Source: Gemmatimonas phototrophica (GTDB lineage Bacteria; Gemmatimonadota; Gemmatimonadetes; Gemmatimonadales; Gemmatimonadaceae). Taken from it: DNA of 64,000 bases. Position numbers and translations under genes: made by a program. The notes beneath the pieces were generated by a model. It was not told the DNA's origin. It was given only the letters and a program-made list of their open reading frames with translations, and did no database searches. Location of the stretch: contig NZ_CP011454.1 in assembly GCF_000695095.2 (NCBI RefSeq), positions 1,674,001-1,738,000 of the forward strand, written 5' to 3'. Of this stretch, positions 50,164 to 58,045 are shown piece by piece (position 1 is the stretch's first letter; each line of letters begins with the position of its first letter).

Positions 50164-51564
50164 TCAGACCGCGTCGGACAGACTGGTAAAATTGAAGTCT
50201 CGCACCTTGAGGGGCGGCATGGCCACACCGGGCCCTCCTTCGCCGCCCGCAGTGCGCACGGCTTTACCGATGCCTTCGAGATTGTTCAACATGAAGAGCG
50301 GTGAATCATTGAATCGGAAGTTCTTGATGGATCGCGCGATCTTGCCGTTTTCAATGAGGAACGTTCCGTCACGGGTGAGGCCCGTGTACATGAGCGTGCG
50401 CTGATCCAGCGGGCGCAGGTACCACAACCGCGTTACCAGCACGCCCCGAGACGTTCCGGCGATGAGTGATTCCAGCGATTCCGCCCCATCGGCCATGCGG
50501 AGTCCGGCGGTGCTACCGGTTGGTGTCTTACCCTGCTTATTGGCCCAGAACCGATTGTAGGCCAGCTGATTGAGCACGCCGTTCTGAATCCAGGTTTGCC
50601 GGGAAAGCGGCAATCCTTCGTTGTCAAACGGGGAAGCGAGGATGAGCCCGTCGGATGGATCGGAGTACAGCGTGACCCGATCATCAACAATTTTCTCCCC
50701 AACCTTGGTGCCGCCGGTCTTGGAGAAGGCCGATCGTCCTTCGTCGGCCGCACGGGCCTGAAAGGCATTGGCCATGAGCCCCACCAGGTTGGCCGTGGCC
50801 TCTGGCTCAAAAATCACTGTGTACCGCCCGGGCTCAAGACCAACGGGGGTGCGAGACCGGCGCGCTTTTTCAATGGCGCGATCGGCTACCGACTTGAAGT
50901 CGATGCGGCTCCAATCGGTGTCTTCGGCGCCTACCCAGCCTGATCCCGTGCCGTCATTGGTGCGCGCGGTAAGTGTGTAGTTGGCCGTTGTGCCGCGGTG
51001 GTAGGCAAAGAGCCCGGCATTGGTGCCAATCGCGGTCGCGGCAGCGTTGCAGATAATGAACCCGGCCACCGTGAGCTCGTTGCCCGCCCGTGCCGGTGCC
51101 AACGCCGTGAGTGCGGCGCGCGCGCGATCGTCTGCCGACAGTTCGGCGGTACGATCACTCCACGACTCAATAGCCCGGTACTGCTGCGCCGGCAACTCGC
51201 CCAGGTACTCCGGGTCTTCGGGCGCCAGCCTGGCCAGCGCTTCTGATTGCTGCACCGCACGACGCAACCCTTCATCGCTGCGGTCGTTGGTCACCACACT
51301 GGCTTTGCGTTTGCCAAAGACACTCTGCACGCGAATGGTGGTGTTGGTGGTCACCCCACTCGTGGACATCTGGTTGTCGGCAAAACGCAGATTGGTTTCG
51401 CGGCCGCTTTGCACCGACACGCGCACGGCGTCGGCTTTGCTGAGCTTTACCGTGCGCTCCACCAGCGCCTGGGCCTCCTCGCGTGACAGTACGCCCGTGG
51501 GAGCTGCGGCGCGGCTGATGTGGAACAGCGACTTCGGCGCGTCGTTATCGGAAAAAGTACTCAC
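50164..51564 (-). CDS. pmbA: TldD/PmbA family protein, PmbA (TldE)-like subunit
   Basis: The GTG at 51564 overlaps the tldD stop codon (GTGA) and gives 466 residues. It is preferred over a longer frame to 52038 that lies inside tldD. Family marks are SREEAQALVERTVKL, LRFADNQMSTSGVTTNTTI, PGRYTVIFEPEATANLVGLM, PFDNEGLPLSRQTWIQNGVL and RTLMYTGLTRDGTFLIENGK with IARSIKNFRFNDSP. It lacks the HExxxH zinc motif, as expected for the PmbA/TldE partner. The TldD/E heterodimer is a metalloprotease that processes unfolded peptides such as microcin precursors and CcdA. The two genes are translationally coupled. Confidence 0.93.
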   Translation of the reverse strand: MSTFSDNDAPKSLFHISRAAAPTGVLSREEAQALVERTVKLSKADAVRVSVQSGRETNLRFADNQMSTSGVTTNTTIRVQSVFGKRKASVVTNDRSDEGLRRAVQQSEALARLAPEDPEYLGELPAQQYRAIESWSDRTAELSADDRARAALTALAPARAGNELTVAGFIICNAAATAIGTNAGLFAYHRGTTANYTLTARTNDGTGSGWVGAEDTDWSRIDFKSVADRAIEKARRSRTPVGLEPGRYTVIFEPEATANLVGLMANAFQARAADEGRSAFSKTGGTKVGEKIVDDRVTLYSDPSDGLILASPFDNEGLPLSRQTWIQNGVLNQLAYNRFWANKQGKTPTGSTAGLRMADGAESLESLIAGTSRGVLVTRLWYLRPLDQRTLMYTGLTRDGTFLIENGKIARSIKNFRFNDSPLFMLNNLEGIGKAVRTAGGEGGPGVAMPPLKVRDFNFTSLSDAV

Positions 51565-53177
51565 AGCGCGCGCCCCGTGTTGATGATGTTCGCGTTCTTG
51601 AAGCGGGCCGGCGGACAGCCGTGACTCACCGCGTTGCTCTGACCGGGCTGCCCCTTGCCATCGTTGAAGGTGCCGCCGTGCATGTAGCTCTTCTGGCCGC
51701 CGAGCATGTCGAGGGTGTTCCAGAAATCCGGCGTGCGCATCTGGTAGGCGGCGTCCTTCACCTGACCCACGATTTTCCCCTTGCGGATTTCGTAGCACAA
51801 CTGCGCGCCGAACTGCGCGTTGTAGCGCTGCTGATCGATGGAGTACGACGCGCGCCCGATCATCGCGATCCCCTTGTCGGTCGCGGCGATGAGATCGTCC
51901 CAGCCGATATCCTTGGGGCCGGGCTGCAGCGACACGTTGGGCATGCGCAGGAACGCCACGTCCGCCCAGCTCTGCGCGTACGAGCAGCCGTGCGAGCGTA
52001 CGGGCTTGCCGGTCTTCGCGTAGTACTCGCGCAACCACGGCGCCTGTTCGCGGTTGGTCTGGTAGTCCACGAAGATGCCGTCTTTGATGATGTGGAACTC
52101 GTCTGGCACCACGCCGTCGTCGTCGTAGCCGATGGTGGCGAGTGCGCCGGGTTCGCTGCGATTGCCGATGACCTGCATGATCGGCGAGCCGAACTTGAGT
52201 GAGCCGAGCACCTTCTCCGGTGGCGCTACGAACGACGTGCCGGCGTAATTGGCTTCATAGCCCATCGCGCGGTCGAGCTCGGTCGCATGCGCCACGGATT
52301 CGTGAATGGTGAGGAACAGCTGCGACGGGTGCAGAATGAGATCGTAGCGCCCCGGCTCCACCGCCTTGGCGGTGAGCTTTTCGGCCGCTTCACCGGCCCA
52401 CACCTTGGCGTTGTTCACGATGTCGGCTTCGAGCACGTATTCCCAACCGCGACCGGCAGGCTGGACGACTTCGGGGCCACGCACGGCGCTACCCGTACGA
52501 TCGGGCGACACCGCGGTGCAGGACATCGTCACCCAACTGCGCACGTAGTCTTGCGTGGTGACTGTGCCGTCGGTGTTGGCGTAGTTGCGCTCTTCCTTCA
52601 CGAACGACAGGCCGCTGTTCACAAAGCGCACCGTGGGCACGGTGAGCGCGGCGGCGTTGGCACGCAGCAGCAGGTCGGCCTTTTCTTCCACCGCAATGGT
52701 GAACGGATCGACGGTGTACGCGGAGCGCCAGGTCTTGTCCACCTGTGCCGGGGCAGGGGCGAGTTCCACGCGGCGATCGCGGGCAATGCGATTGGCTTTG
52801 GCAATGGCGACCGCTTCCTGGGCGGTACTGCCCACGCCAGCCTTGCTGAGCTCCTGCGTGGCGGCAAAGCCCCAGCAGCCGTCTACCAGCACGCGCACGC
52901 CGCACCCCATGGTGTCGGTATCCACCACGTCGGTGACCTGCTTTTCGCGGGCCTGCACGCTGTTGTTGCGATTGCGCGAAATGCGCACATCGGCCCACGT
53001 GGCCCCGGCCCGTTTGGCGGCGTCGAGCGCCTCCATCATGAGCTCACGGGTAGCGGCATCGGTGTACAGCGCCGGCAGGGCGGGCGCCCCGGGCATGGCC
53101 TCGAGGAGGCGGGGACCAACGGCGAGCGCACCCAGCGCCGCGCCACCGGTCGCGAGAAAATCGCGGCGGGAAGTCAT
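51561..53177 (-). CDS. tldD: TldD metalloprotease subunit, exported by a Tat-type signal
   Basis: This 538-residue protein starts MTSRRDFLATGGAALGALAV, a twin-arginine signal (SRRDFLA), at the ATG at 53177; a TTG at 53183 is less likely. The zinc motif HESVAHATELDRAMGYE (HExxxH, about residue 295) is the TldD signature. WADVRISRNRNNSVQAREKQ and YDLILHPSQLFLTIHESVAH flank it, and VGSPIMQVIG-like and SHGCSYAQSW segments follow. Classical TldD is cytoplasmic, so the Tat signal suggests a periplasmic version. It is followed by the pmbA-like gene with a 4-bp overlap. The partner has no obvious signal and might be exported by hitchhiking. Confidence 0.92.
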   Translation of the reverse strand: MTSRRDFLATGGAALGALAVGPRLLEAMPGAPALPALYTDAATRELMMEALDAAKRAGATWADVRISRNRNNSVQAREKQVTDVVDTDTMGCGVRVLVDGCWGFAATQELSKAGVGSTAQEAVAIAKANRIARDRRVELAPAPAQVDKTWRSAYTVDPFTIAVEEKADLLLRANAAALTVPTVRFVNSGLSFVKEERNYANTDGTVTTQDYVRSWVTMSCTAVSPDRTGSAVRGPEVVQPAGRGWEYVLEADIVNNAKVWAGEAAEKLTAKAVEPGRYDLILHPSQLFLTIHESVAHATELDRAMGYEANYAGTSFVAPPEKVLGSLKFGSPIMQVIGNRSEPGALATIGYDDDGVVPDEFHIIKDGIFVDYQTNREQAPWLREYYAKTGKPVRSHGCSYAQSWADVAFLRMPNVSLQPGPKDIGWDDLIAATDKGIAMIGRASYSIDQQRYNAQFGAQLCYEIRKGKIVGQVKDAAYQMRTPDFWNTLDMLGGQKSYMHGGTFNDGKGQPGQSNAVSHGCPPARFKNANIINTGRAL

Positions 53178-53250
53178 GCCCAATACTATGGCCCAAACGT
53201 CCGGTTCGTTGGGGGATCAGGGTAACTCTGCCGCAGGGCCTTAACTCTAG

Positions 53251-53429
53251 ACTGAAGACTCCAACTGAAAACTGAAGACTCCAACTGAAAACTGAAGACT
53301 CCAACTGAAAACTGAAGACTCCAACTGAAAACTGAAAACTCCCCGGGCATCACGCGATACCCGAGGGAGTTCTCAGTTCTCAGTTCAAGTCGTCAGTCGT
53401 CAGTTGGAGTTTTCAGTGCTCAGTATCCA
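53251..53429. repeat. Palindromic heptad array F with four identical 20-bp tandem units
   Basis: Units at 53251-53270, 53271-53290, 53291-53310 and 53311-53330 are identical: ACTGAAGACTCCAACTGAAA. They are followed by ACTGAAAACTCC. After a loop with a second small hairpin (CCCCGGGCATC...GATACCCGAGGG) the right arm (53366-53429) reads GAGTTCTCAGTTCTCAGTTC, AAGTCGTCAGTCGTCAGTTG, GAGTTTTCAGTGCTCAGT. It lies between the co-directional tldD start and the dienelactone hydrolase stop. The 4-copy perfect tandem suggests recent expansion. Confidence 0.92.
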
Positions 53430-53436
53430 ACGGCCT

Positions 53437-54297
53437 TCACTTCAAATTCGCCTTGAAAAACGCCGTCGTCTTCTTGAACGCATCCTCGGCCGCCGCCTTG
53501 TCATAGGCCTGACCGCTGGGGTTGGCGAAGGCATGGTTGGCGTTGTCGTACACCGTGATCGTGACCGGCTTGCCAGCCTTGCCCATCTGCGCTTCCATGG
53601 CCCGCACGCTGTCGAGCGGAATGCCCGTGTCCTTGCCACCAAAGAGACCAAGGACCGGCGCCTTGAGGCGGGCGAGGTCGGTGGCGTTGGTGATGGGGGC
53701 GCCGTAGTAGATCACCACCGCATTCACGCCCGTGCCCGCGGCCAGTCCGGTGCGCAGCGACCAGTGTCCGCCAAAGCAGTAGCCCACCGTGCCCACCGAC
53801 GTGGCGCCGTTGGCGCGCAGGTACGACACCGCGGTGGCGACGTTCTGTTCACCGGCGGCAATGTTGGACATGCCGGCCTGGTACAGCTTCATCGCCGCGT
53901 CGGGCGTGGAGGCCACCGAGCCACCAAACAGGTCTACGGCCAACACGGCGTAGCCTTCGCCGGCGTAGCGATCGGCCATCGCCTTGATGTTGTCGTTCAG
54001 TCCCCACCACTCGTGCACCATCACAATGGCCGGGCCAGTCTTGAAGTTGGCCGGCTTGGTGAGATAGCCCTTGATCTGCTTGCCATCGACAGTGGCGTAC
54101 ACCACCGACTCGCCCACCACCGCACGGCGTGGTGCAATCGTGGCGCCCGCCGATGCGGTGGGCGTTTCGTTCATGTGCTCGCGGTGCATGGCCGCGGCGT
54201 AGTCCGCCTGGGCGGGCTTGTTCTGGGCGGCCAGCGGAAGCGAAAGAAGCGTGCTGGCCACAACAAGGCCGGCGAAACGAACGGATGTCTGGGACAT
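53437..54297 (-). CDS. Secreted dienelactone hydrolase family protein
   Basis: The ATG at 54297 gives a 286-residue protein with a signal peptide (FAGLVVASTLLSLPLAAQ). The dienelactone hydrolase core has IVMVHEWWGLNDNIKAMADR (Glu-containing elbow, about 112), YAVLAVDLFGG, the nucleophile Cys in VGYCFGGHWSLR (about 180), Asp in LFGGKDTGIPLD (about 227) and His in NANHAFANPS (about 259). Such enzymes hydrolyse cyclic esters or other carboxylic esters; export points to an extracytoplasmic substrate. It is the last gene of a dehydratase-GNAT-hydrolase series, and its stop lies 7 bp from array F. Confidence 0.92.
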   Translation of the reverse strand: MSQTSVRFAGLVVASTLLSLPLAAQNKPAQADYAAAMHREHMNETPTASAGATIAPRRAVVGESVVYATVDGKQIKGYLTKPANFKTGPAIVMVHEWWGLNDNIKAMADRYAGEGYAVLAVDLFGGSVASTPDAAMKLYQAGMSNIAAGEQNVATAVSYLRANGATSVGTVGYCFGGHWSLRTGLAAGTGVNAVVIYYGAPITNATDLARLKAPVLGLFGGKDTGIPLDSVRAMEAQMGKAGKPVTITVYDNANHAFANPSGQAYDKAAAEDAFKKTTAFFKANLK

Positions 54298-54404
54298 GGA
54301 CGGACTCAGAGAAGGGGCTGGAACAGGGAAAGCACCCACCGCAGATAACACACTACTAAGGTAGTTGGTTTCCTGAACAGGCACGACGGTCGGCAGCGAA
54401 CCGA

Positions 54405-54995
54405 TCAGTCGAGCGCTCGTCGCATGCGTTCACAGGGCACCACGACACCATCGGGGAGCAACACCGGAACGGCCTCAACGGTCTCAAACCCCAGAGTGCG
54501 GTACAAGGGCACACCGGGCAGCGTGCCCATCAGTTCGAGGGCCAGAAACCCTGCCGCACGCGCTTCGGCAGCACAATGCTCGTACAACTGCCGAGCCAGC
54601 CCGCGCCGGGCGAAGTGCGGGTGCACAAAAAACGCCCGGATCCGCGCTGGTACAGTAGCCGGATCAACGGGCGCATCGGTACCGCCGTGATGGTGATGGC
54701 CGTGGTGGTGCTGCGCGGGCGTTGCGGCGCTTTCAGACGCCTTATGCTGGTCGCCACCAAAAAGCGTTTGCCGTCCACTCCAGCCGCCACACGCCGCGAG
54801 GGTACCGTCCACTTCAATCAGGAAATACGTCCCATCAGTTACCAGTTGCGAGTCGACGCCAAACATATGCTGCATGGCGCTCTCAATCTGCGCGGGGGTG
54901 TAGTAGCCCACCGCGAGTTGCCGCACGGAGTCGTTAATGAGCGCGTTGAGTGGCGCAATATCGGCCGCCGTGGCGCGGCGCAGCAGCACGGCCAT
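54405..54995 (-). CDS. GNAT-family N-acetyltransferase with His-rich insertion
   Basis: The ATG at 54995 gives a 196-residue acetyltransferase. The GNAT core shows VLLRRATAADIAPLNALIND, GTYFLIEVDGTLAACGGWSG, and the acetyl-CoA loop FFVHPHFARRGLARQLYEHC (about 128-147), then LELMGTLPGVPLYRTLGFE. Between the two halves is a His-rich insertion, HHHGHHHHGG (about 96-105), that could bind metal or just be low-complexity sequence. The acceptor substrate is unknown. It starts 4 bp after the stop of the threonine dehydratase gene and is followed, after 107 bp, by the dienelactone hydrolase gene. Confidence 0.88.
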   Translation of the reverse strand: MAVLLRRATAADIAPLNALINDSVRQLAVGYYTPAQIESAMQHMFGVDSQLVTDGTYFLIEVDGTLAACGGWSGRQTLFGGDQHKASESAATPAQHHHGHHHHGGTDAPVDPATVPARIRAFFVHPHFARRGLARQLYEHCAAEARAAGFLALELMGTLPGVPLYRTLGFETVEAVPVLLPDGVVVPCERMRRALD

Positions 54996-54999
54996 GGCG

Positions 55000-55989
55000 T
55001 CAGGCCGCCCCAATGGCCCGCGCCAGAATGGCCGGGTCAATATTGCCCCCCGTGGTGACCACGAGCGTGGTGCGGTCGCGGGTGTCCAGTTTGCTGCTCA
55101 GCAGCGCTGCCAGCGCCGCCGCACCGCCGGGCTCAACCACCAGCTTGAGTTCGCGCACCGCAAAGGCAATAGCGCTCAGGACCTCGTCGTCGGTAACCCG
55201 CAACCCGGCCCCTACACGCGGCTGGTTGATGGAAAAGGTGAATTCGCCGGGAATGTCGGTCACAATGGCGTCGCATATGGAGCGCTTGCCCGGTTCGTTG
55301 GCCACACGATGCCCCAACGCCAATGACCGCGCCATGTCGTCAAACTCGGCCGGTTCACACGGGTGCACGACGGTAGACGGCGACACCGCTTCAGCGGCCA
55401 GCGCACACCCCGCCGTAAGCCCACCACCGCCGCAGCACACCAGGAAGGTGTCTGGGGTGTACCCCATGGCCTGCGCCTGCTCCAGCGCTTCCAGCGCCAG
55501 TGTCCCCTGTCCGGCTACCACATCGGCGTCTTCGAATGGCGGTACCACCGTGGAGCCACGCTCGGCGGCAATGCGGCCGCCAATCGCCACCCGATCTTCG
55601 GTATAACGATCATAGAGGACGACCTCCGCCCCAAATGCCCTCGTGCGCTCGATCTTGAGCGGCGGGGCATCCTTGGGCATCACAATCACCGAGCGCATCC
55701 CCAGCAGGGTGGCACTATAGGCCACGGCCTGCGCGTGATTGCCCGACGAATAGGCCACCACTCCGCGCTCCCGTTCCTCGGCGCTCAGCTGCAGCAAGCG
55801 GTTCAGCGCACCGCGCAACTTGAAGGACCCGGTGTGCTGCAACACCTCGGCCTTCAGCAAGACCGTCCCGCCGGCGACGGCGTCGAGGGCCGGAGAGCGG
55901 AGCAGCGGTGTGACGGCAGCGTGCGGCGCAATGCGCGCGCGGGCCGAACGGATGTCGGCGATGGATGGGGCGATGAGTGTGGAGGCCAT
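55000..55989 (-). CDS. Threonine/serine dehydratase (PLP fold type II)
   Basis: This 329-residue enzyme has the catabolic-type layout without a C-terminal ACT domain. The PLP lysine is in VLQHTGSFKLRGALNRLL (about residue 58), the substrate loop is VAYSSGNHAQAVAYSA, and the phosphate-binding glycine loop is LVCCGGGGLTAGCALA (about 185). FAVRELKLVVEPGGAAALAA and VVTTGGNIDP complete the family pattern. It deaminates threonine or serine to 2-oxobutyrate or pyruvate. It could serve isoleucine synthesis or degradation. It is the first gene of a three-gene minus-strand series. Its start is 138 bp from the divergent multicopper oxidase gene. Confidence 0.92.
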   Translation of the reverse strand: MASTLIAPSIADIRSARARIAPHAAVTPLLRSPALDAVAGGTVLLKAEVLQHTGSFKLRGALNRLLQLSAEERERGVVAYSSGNHAQAVAYSATLLGMRSVIVMPKDAPPLKIERTRAFGAEVVLYDRYTEDRVAIGGRIAAERGSTVVPPFEDADVVAGQGTLALEALEQAQAMGYTPDTFLVCCGGGGLTAGCALAAEAVSPSTVVHPCEPAEFDDMARSLALGHRVANEPGKRSICDAIVTDIPGEFTFSINQPRVGAGLRVTDDEVLSAIAFAVRELKLVVEPGGAAALAALLSSKLDTRDRTTLVVTTGGNIDPAILARAIGAA

Positions 55990-56126
55990 ACGGAAGTATC
56001 AGCAACTGTCGGGCGGCGGGCCAGCAGGCCGGGCAGGTGTTCTCGAATTCACGGGTGTGCGGGTGATCAGTGCAGTAGTCTTTTGTGCACGCCACCACGG
56101 TCGGATTCCTGTCTCCGGAGTACCTG

Positions 56127-57998
56127 ATGTTCTCGCTGCCACTTGGATTGTTGTGGGGCCAGTTGTTAGTGAGTAGCGCTGTGCCCACCCCACCCCGTGC
56201 GGCGCCGGTGGCCGCCCCCAACGACAATCGCACCACCGTCGTGGGCACCGTGCCGGCGGTGGCGCTGACGCTGGTGGAAGCCCTCTGGAAGCCGGAGGGG
56301 GGGCAGGGCCCCGCGCTGAACGTGTGGGCCATGACGTCGTCCGACAGTTTGCCCGTCGTCCCGTCTCCACTCATCCGGATGGCACGGGGGCGTACGCTGC
56401 AGCTGCGTCTCACCAACACGCTGCGGGACACCATTGATGTGCACGGACTCCGGGCCACACGTGAGGCCAACGATGTGGTGGTGCTGTTGCCGGGTGAGTC
56501 GCGCACCATTTCGGTCACGTATGGGCGCTCTGGCCAGTTTCTGTATTGGGGCGGTCGCCATGGGCAGTCCTTTGACGATCGCGGATGGGAAGAAGGACAG
56601 TTGACGGGCGCGATTGTGGTCGACGATCCCCAGCAACCGCGCGGCGGCGATAGGGTGTTTGTCGTGACCGAATCGTTCAAGTTTGAAGAAGTAGCCGGAC
56701 GTCGAGAGGTCGTTTCCCAGCTGGCGGTGAATGGCCTCAGCTGGCCGCACACCGAACCGCTGCGCTACGCCATGGGTGATTCGGTGCACTGGCGGTGGCT
56801 GAACGGTGCCACCATTCCGCATCCCATGCACTTGCACGGGTTCTACTACCGGGTCAGTGCCATGACAACGCTCGCCGCCGAAACGCGGACGCCTCCGGCG
56901 CGCCAGCCACTGGTGGTCACGCAATACCTGCCGCCGGGGAACACCATGCAGATGGCGTTCCTTCCCACGGAGCCAGGCAATTGGGTGTTCCATTGCCATT
57001 TCGCGCAACATGTGAATGGCGTCTCGACGGCCGATACCGTGTATCGCGATGCGGAGCGTCGGATGGCATACACCCTCGAGGGACGCCACATGTCGGGGTT
57101 GGTCATGGGGCTCACGGTGACTTCGCCGGAGCCGACCCCGGAGCGCGCAGCCACACGTCACCTCCGGCTGTTCATGGACAAGAAGTCCACACCGTTCACG
57201 CACGGCGGCGAGGGGGTGGCCTTTGCCCTCGCTGACAGCACCGGTGCCGTCGCGCAGAATGGATTCAGGGTACCGGCGCCGGTGCTGTTGCTCAAGCGTG
57301 GTGAGCGCGTGGCAATCACGTTGGTGAACCGGCTACCGCAGGCCACTTCGGTGCACTGGCATGGGTTGGAGATCGAGAGCTATCCCGATGGCGTGCCACA
57401 TGTGAGTGGGCGCGATGGAAAACTGCTGCACCCAATTCCGGCCGGCGATTCACTGACGGTGAATTTCGCACCGCCACGCAGCGGGACGTTCATGTATCAC
57501 TCGCACTTCAGCGAAGCCTCGCAGATGAATGGCGGGATGTACGGCGCCATTCTCGTGTTGGACGACCCGGCTCGGTATAGCCCGGCCACCGATCATCTGT
57601 TCGTCATCGGTGGCGGCGGCATTCCTGCGGTCCCACTGGGGACCGCGAGCCCGTGGGGATTGGTCAACGGACGGACCTCCCCGCCGCCGGTCTCCATGAA
57701 GGTGGGCGAGCGGCATCGGTTCCGGTTTGCCAGTATCCATCCCGACTGGGAAGTCCGTGTGACGCTGGGGACCCTTACGCAGGCCATGGCATGGACGCCG
57801 GTAGCCAAGGATGGCGCCGAGCTGCCAGCGGTATTGCGTACGCCGGTTCCTGCCACCTGGATGGGCGGCCCCGGCGAAACGGCCGACTTCGAGGTGACAC
57901 CGAGCAGGCCGGGAGACTATCTGCTGCAGGTGCGTACGGAGAGCTCGGGGTGGTCCATCGTGATCCCGGTTACGGTGAAAGCGGTCGGACCGCGCTGA
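56127..57998 (+). CDS. Multicopper oxidase with permuted order of copper motifs
   Basis: The ATG at 56127 (CGGAG upstream) gives 623 residues with a signal-like N-terminus; a GTG at 56085 is an alternative. All laccase copper motifs are present but reordered. HPMHLHG (about 232) and FHCHFAQH (about 288), normally C-terminal, come first. SVHWHG (about 408) and YHSHF (about 457), normally N-terminal, come later. A degenerate cupredoxin domain (LRLTNTLRDTIDVHGLR, about 94-109) precedes them. The axial type-1 position after HCHxxxH is occupied by Val, so no Met ligand. It should oxidise phenols or metals with O2 in the periplasm. It is divergent from the dehydratase gene and 47 bp before the DUF5916 gene. 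Confidence 0.88.
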   Translation: MFSLPLGLLWGQLLVSSAVPTPPRAAPVAAPNDNRTTVVGTVPAVALTLVEALWKPEGGQGPALNVWAMTSSDSLPVVPSPLIRMARGRTLQLRLTNTLRDTIDVHGLRATREANDVVVLLPGESRTISVTYGRSGQFLYWGGRHGQSFDDRGWEEGQLTGAIVVDDPQQPRGGDRVFVVTESFKFEEVAGRREVVSQLAVNGLSWPHTEPLRYAMGDSVHWRWLNGATIPHPMHLHGFYYRVSAMTTLAAETRTPPARQPLVVTQYLPPGNTMQMAFLPTEPGNWVFHCHFAQHVNGVSTADTVYRDAERRMAYTLEGRHMSGLVMGLTVTSPEPTPERAATRHLRLFMDKKSTPFTHGGEGVAFALADSTGAVAQNGFRVPAPVLLLKRGERVAITLVNRLPQATSVHWHGLEIESYPDGVPHVSGRDGKLLHPIPAGDSLTVNFAPPRSGTFMYHSHFSEASQMNGGMYGAILVLDDPARYSPATDHLFVIGGGGIPAVPLGTASPWGLVNGRTSPPPVSMKVGERHRFRFASIHPDWEVRVTLGTLTQAMAWTPVAKDGAELPAVLRTPVPATWMGGPGETADFEVTPSRPGDYLLQVRTESSGWSIVIPVTVKAVGPR

Positions 57999-58045
57999 GC
58001 AGGAGCTGCGCCCAGCAGTCCGTTCCCGGCAGGCGTATATGAACG

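Noticed and set aside
51565-52038. Longer N-terminus for the PmbA-like gene up to 52038
   Set aside because: It lies inside the tldD coding region in another frame. The GTG at 51564 with a GTGA overlap gives the family N-terminus.
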